Shown: positions 60,883-64,000 of the stretch, in pieces | How the letters are laid out: the number at the start of each line of letters is the position of its first letter | Position numbering within the stretch: the first letter of the stretch is position 1 | NCBI RefSeq assembly: GCF_007988865.1 | Contig: NZ_BJUY01000002.1 | Coordinates: 1-64,000 of the forward strand | Length of the DNA stretch: 64,000 bases | Direction: 5' to 3' | Origin: Alkalibacterium kapii | GTDB taxonomy: Bacteria > Bacillota > Bacilli > Lactobacillales > Carnobacteriaceae_A | The notes under the pieces: generated by a model | Database searches by the model: none | The model's input: only the letters and a program-made list of their open reading frames with translations | Told to the model about the DNA's origin: nothing | Translations under genes and position numbers: made by a program

Positions 60883-61716
60883 ATGAAAAAAAGCGATAAA
60901 TCAAAACTGTTCCTTCTGGATCATTTAAATCTGTTCAAATGTCCAGTTTGTGATAGTGACTTCGAAGAGATTTTAGATAATCAACTGATTTGCAGTCAAG
61001 ATCATACTTTTGATATTTCAAAAAAAGGAACCCTTCATTTCCTTATGAAACCTTCTAAAACTGAGTACTCGAAAGATATGCTGTTATCAAGGCAACATAT
61101 TGCTAAGATGGGTTTCTGGCAGCCCATGCTGGATGTTTTATATTCATTGCTGAAAGAAAAAGGTGGGACGACATTGGATGCAGGGTGTGGCGAAGGATCA
61201 CACAGTGCTTATCTTAGAGAAAGAGGCTTAGCAGGACCTGTGATTGCTTTTGATATTTCTAAAGAAGGGATCAATTTAGGCGCGGCAACTTATGAAGATC
61301 TGTTTTTCCTTGTTGCGGATCTAGCTCAATCACCTTTTCAGTCGGAACAGTTCGACACGATACTGAACATACTCTCGCCCTCTAATTATAAAGAATTCAA
61401 ACGTCTATTAAAAGATGGTGGGCAGGTCATTAAAGTCATTCCGGGACAAGATTATCTCATCGAGTTACGTTCTTTTCAGACCAAAGAAAGGCAGTTCTAT
61501 TCTAATGAAAATGTGAAAGATAAATTTATTGAACACTTTGAAGATTTGGAAAGTCATCCTGTCAGGTATGCTGTTGAGCTTACAGATAGAGAAATAAAAG
61601 ATTTTTTAAAAATGACACCACTAGGATGGAATGTAAAAGTCACAGAGAACGATTATAAATCATTGAGAAAAATAACTGTGGATATGGAAATACTTATTGG
61701 AAATAAAACAGCTTAG
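60883..61716 (+). CDS. rlmA: 23S rRNA (guanine) methyltransferase of the RlmA/TlrB family
   Basis: A 277-residue SAM-dependent enzyme that methylates a guanine in helix 35 of 23S rRNA (G745 or G748 by family). It begins with the zinc finger CPVCDSDF...CSQDH, unique to this family, followed by the SAM-binding LDAGCGEGSHS and the catalytic-region motif NILSPSNYKEFKRLLKDGG. Which of the two guanines is modified cannot be told. TlrB-type members give resistance to tylosin and mycinamicin, which is possible but not shown here. It is monocistronic, with a weak GAGGC ribosome site. Confidence 0.88.
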   Translation: MKKSDKSKLFLLDHLNLFKCPVCDSDFEEILDNQLICSQDHTFDISKKGTLHFLMKPSKTEYSKDMLLSRQHIAKMGFWQPMLDVLYSLLKEKGGTTLDAGCGEGSHSAYLRERGLAGPVIAFDISKEGINLGAATYEDLFFLVADLAQSPFQSEQFDTILNILSPSNYKEFKRLLKDGGQVIKVIPGQDYLIELRSFQTKERQFYSNENVKDKFIEHFEDLESHPVRYAVELTDREIKDFLKMTPLGWNVKVTENDYKSLRKITVDMEILIGNKTA

Positions 61717-62016
61717 GAACGCAAATACCAGCTTGAATTTCAAAGGCTCTAAATTTGTTAAAAAGCTCGATAATCTTATAAGAATAGTCATTAATCACTT
61801 GTGCTTGCTTAATAAAAGTGATACTATAAATAACATAGTCTTATTTGGTTCATTCATTTTTATCAGCAAACCCATCAGAAGCTGATAAAAGCAAATGACG
61901 ACCCAAGGGCTTCATTAACGTACCGTTTCGCAGTGCTTGACACCGAGGCGGTACGTTTTTTTTGTGAAAAATCAAAAAGTAGGCGGTGAGTCTACTTAAA
62001 TTAACCCAGAATAGTG
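61717..62016 (+). other. intergenic region rlmA-ddl with hairpin and late terminator
   Basis: An AT-rich stretch with no credible gene. TTTTATCAGC (near 61858) and GCTGATAAAA (61881-61890) form a 10-bp hairpin without a T-run. AACGTACCG (61917-61925) pairs with CGGTACGTT (61949-61957), enclosing a small GTG/CAC hairpin, followed by eight Ts, and acts as a terminator at 61917-61964. Confidence 0.75.
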
Positions 62017-62022
62017 TATAAT
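62017..62022 (+). promoter_or_regulatory. -10 box of ddl
   Basis: A perfect TATAAT lies 31 bp before the ddl start. The -35 is not clear. Confidence 0.5.
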
Positions 62023-62052
62023 ATGATTAGAAAACAACAGAGGAGAATGAAT

Positions 62053-63075
62053 ATGGATATTGTTGTATTAGCAGGAGGGTATAGCCATGAGCGTGAAGTG
62101 TCCCTGAGCTCGGGGAGTTTGATCGCGAACGCTCTAATGGAAAACGGTCATCGGGTGATACTTTTGGATCTTTATTTTGGAACAACAGAAGCGACGACTT
62201 TTGAAGAAGCCTATACTAAATTAAAAAAAGACAAATATGAATACAAAGTTAAAAGACAAATTCCTGATTTAAATGCTTTGCGGTCACAAAAAACCAAGCC
62301 AAATGAGTTGATAGGTGATAATGTTATTTCAATCAGTCAAACAGCTGATCTGGTCTTTTTATCCCTGCACGGTGAACTTGGAGAAAATGGTCAGATACAG
62401 GCTGTGTTTGATTTATATGATGTTACTTATACAGGTACTGGCTACATTGGCAGTGCGATCGCCATGAATAAGATCCTTGCCAAAGAAGTGATGTCCCAGT
62501 ATGGAATTAAAACACCTAAATGGGAGGTGCTTAGCACAGAGCAATCACCTAAAATCTCTGTTCCATGCGTGGTGAAGCCAGACGCTGGCGGTTCAAGTAT
62601 CGGGGTATATCTCGTTGAGAAATCCGAAGAATTAAAAGATGCGGTAAAAGACGCCAGACGGTATTCAAAAGATGTGTTGATAGAAGAAATGATCAAAGGA
62701 AGAGAGTTCTCAGTTGGCGTCCTGGAAGATAACGCTTTGCCGCCCATAGAAATCATTCCTAAATCCGGCTTTTATAACTATGAAAATAAATACCAGGAAG
62801 GGGCAACTGTCGAAATATGTCCCGCTGAAATCAGTCAGGATCTGACCGAAAAAATGCAGACGATTGCCAGGAAAGTACACAGTGTTTTAAGACTTGAGTA
62901 TTACTCCAGAATTGATTTCATTGTTACAGAAACTGAAGAAATCTACTGTATTGAAGCCAATACCTTACCAGGCATGACGCCGACAAGTCTTTTCCCACAA
63001 GAAGCAAAAGCTGGTGGGATCGATTACAATACCTTATGTAACCGAATTGCCCAACTCGCTGCAGATAAAAAATAA
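62053..63075 (+). CDS. ddl: D-alanine--D-alanine ligase
   Basis: Ddl joins two D-alanines with ATP to supply the end of the peptidoglycan stem peptide. The 340-residue ATP-grasp enzyme shows VVLAGGYSHEREVSLSSG at the start, LSLHGELGENGQIQ, TGTGYIGSAIAMNK, VVKPDAGGSSIGVY and the C-terminal ARIDF-like (SRIDFIVTETEEIYCIEANTLPGMTPTSL) motif. The Tyr in FYNYENKYQ at the omega loop predicts a D-Ala-D-Ala rather than D-Ala-D-lactate ligase. An upstream in-frame ATG exists at 62014, but GAGGAG seven bases before 62053 decides the start. Confidence 0.94.
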   Translation: MDIVVLAGGYSHEREVSLSSGSLIANALMENGHRVILLDLYFGTTEATTFEEAYTKLKKDKYEYKVKRQIPDLNALRSQKTKPNELIGDNVISISQTADLVFLSLHGELGENGQIQAVFDLYDVTYTGTGYIGSAIAMNKILAKEVMSQYGIKTPKWEVLSTEQSPKISVPCVVKPDAGGSSIGVYLVEKSEELKDAVKDARRYSKDVLIEEMIKGREFSVGVLEDNALPPIEIIPKSGFYNYENKYQEGATVEICPAEISQDLTEKMQTIARKVHSVLRLEYYSRIDFIVTETEEIYCIEANTLPGMTPTSLFPQEAKAGGIDYNTLCNRIAQLAADKK

Positions 63076-63123
63076 TAAAGCGAAGTAAAGAAAGAATGCA
63101 ATGAAAGTGAAAGGAGTAAAAAG

Positions 63124-64000
63124 ATGAACCAGGAGCTTAAGGAACTGATAAAAACTAAAGCAGCAGAAATCGGAATCGATAAAATTGGTTTTACTCATGC
63201 GGAACCTTTTTACTCTCTGGAAGATAAATTAAAAAAACAGCATGCAAAAGGACACCATTCAGGCTTTGAACACAAAGTTATTGAGGAACGTATTTATCCC
63301 GAGAAAATCTTTGCTGAACCAAAATCCATTATCTCGATTGCCTTAGCCTATCCATCTAAAATGCCAAATAAACCTCCTCGAGTAAAAGGAGAGCGCCGGG
63401 GAGAGTTTGCCCGGGCATCATGGGGGACCGATTACCATTATGTGTTGAGAGACCGAATGAATAAATTGATTAAATATATTGAAGAAATCGGGCCAGAAGA
63501 CGTCGCCTTCAAGCCAATGGTCGATACAGGAGAACTTGTGGATGTGGCGGTAGCACAACGCGCGGGGATCGGATTTATAGGTCGAAACGGACTGCTTATC
63601 ACGAAAGAATTTGGTTCATATGTTTATCTGGGAGAAATAATAACGAATCTTGAATTTGAACCAGATGAAGAAGTGACCTACGATTGTGGGGACTGCACAC
63701 GCTGTGTTGATGCCTGTCCGACGGATGCTTTACTTGGAGACGGGCGTATGAATGCTATACGTTGTCTGTCCTATCAGACACAGACAAAGGGCTACATGAC
63801 CAAAGAGTACCGCCGAAAAATGGGGCATGTGATCTATGGATGTGATATTTGTCAAATCGTCTGTCCTTATAATAAAGGGATCGATTCGCATATTCATGAG
63901 GAAATGGAACCTGAACCTTTTAATACGAATCCAAAACTAAAGCCGCTTTTGACTATTTCAAACCGTGAATTCAAAGAGACATTTGGCAATTTGGCTGGAT
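63124..64000 (+). CDS. queG: epoxyqueuosine reductase QueG (partial, runs off the window)
   Basis: QueG carries out the last step of queuosine synthesis in tRNA, reducing epoxyqueuosine with cobalamin and two [4Fe-4S] clusters. The first 292 codons are present. The motifs are [27 protein letters not shown] (catalytic Asp and cofactor region), the first cluster [12 protein letters not shown] with a later Cys, and the second cluster [17 protein letters not shown] precedes the ATG. It follows ddl by 48 bp with no terminator, so the two may be cotranscribed. Confidence 0.92.
   Translation, partial: MNQELKELIKTKAAEIGIDKIGFTHAEPFYSLEDKLKKQHAKGHHSGFEHKVIEERIYPEKIFAEPKSIISIALAYPSKMPNKPPRVKGERRGEFARASWGTDYHYVLRDRMNKLIKYIEEIGPEDVAFKPMVDTGELVDVAVAQRAGIGFIGRNGLLITKEFGSYVYLGEIITNLEFEPDEEVTYDCGDCTRCVDACPTDALLGDGRMNAIRCLSYQTQTKGYMTKEYRRKMGHVIYGCDICQIVCPYNKGIDSHIHEEMEPEPFNTNPKLKPLLTISNREFKETFGNLAG

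Noticed and set aside
61697-61885. A 62-codon ORF after rlmA
   Set aside because: No ribosome site, it overlaps the rlmA end, and its composition is like the AT-rich spacer.

Overview
The window is chromosome of a low-GC Gram-positive bacterium (Bacillota, Lactobacillales). The conserved order ypiA-like TPR gene, ypiB, ypjD, cca, dinG, ypmB, asnS, dnaD, nth, together with hflX/miaA, GtrA proteins, a Gram-positive type IV pilus operon and several c-di-GMP enzymes, best fits the Carnobacteriaceae (Alkalibacterium/Marinilactibacillus-like). The family placement is inference; phylum and order rest on gene content, Shine-Dalgarno sequences (aaaggagg) and base composition. No rRNA or tRNA gene, phage or CRISPR array was seen.

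Layout. 0-13 kb holds metabolic and surface genes: a GNAT acetyltransferase, a GT2-GtrA fusion, a GntR regulator divergent from nanE, an aldo/keto reductase, a DUF4153 membrane protein, a CHASE-GGDEF protein, a broken short-chain dehydrogenase, an old-yellow-enzyme reductase, a GtrA protein and pncA. 13.3-17.4 kb is a CUT1 sugar ABC operon (binding lipoprotein, two permeases, a YesL/DUF624 protein) without its own ATPase. 17.4-28.5 kb carries an alcohol dehydrogenase-like reductase, a frameshifted M29-type aminopeptidase, DUF72, DUF188 and pentapeptide genes, a SWIM-SNF2 helicase, miaA and hflX. 28.6-32.6 kb is decayed: two chemoreceptor-like pseudogenes, an ISLre2-family transposase remnant, and an intact DUF2254 protein with a long charged insertion.

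32.7-45.7 kb is the most coherent block. A GGDEF(degenerate)-EAL protein is followed by a membrane GAF-GGDEF cyclase that lies 4 nt ahead of a type IV pilus operon (three minor pilin-like proteins, PilB, PilT, PilC, PilA, PilD, PilM, PilN, PilO). PilB has an MshEN-like N-terminus, so the cyclase, its likely effector and the pilus appear to be one transcription unit. The major pilin has its own consensus promoter and a roughly 165-nt leader that can fold. 46.4-64 kb is a MATE exporter, the conserved housekeeping cluster, an aspartate aminotransferase of the Rv3722c type, ytxH-like, ydaT-like, rlmA, ddl and the start of queG.

The main unexplained feature is a set of six intergenic arrays (about 0.8, 19.6, 28.6, 45.8, 48.0 and 60.1 kb). 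All are built on the same 51-52 bp period but use two related core motifs. The spacing is exact over many units, close to five turns of B-DNA, and the arrays lie only between genes. I recognise no described element with these properties. Other points of note are an endonuclease III lacking two of the four usual Fe-S cysteines and several gene-disrupting lesions.
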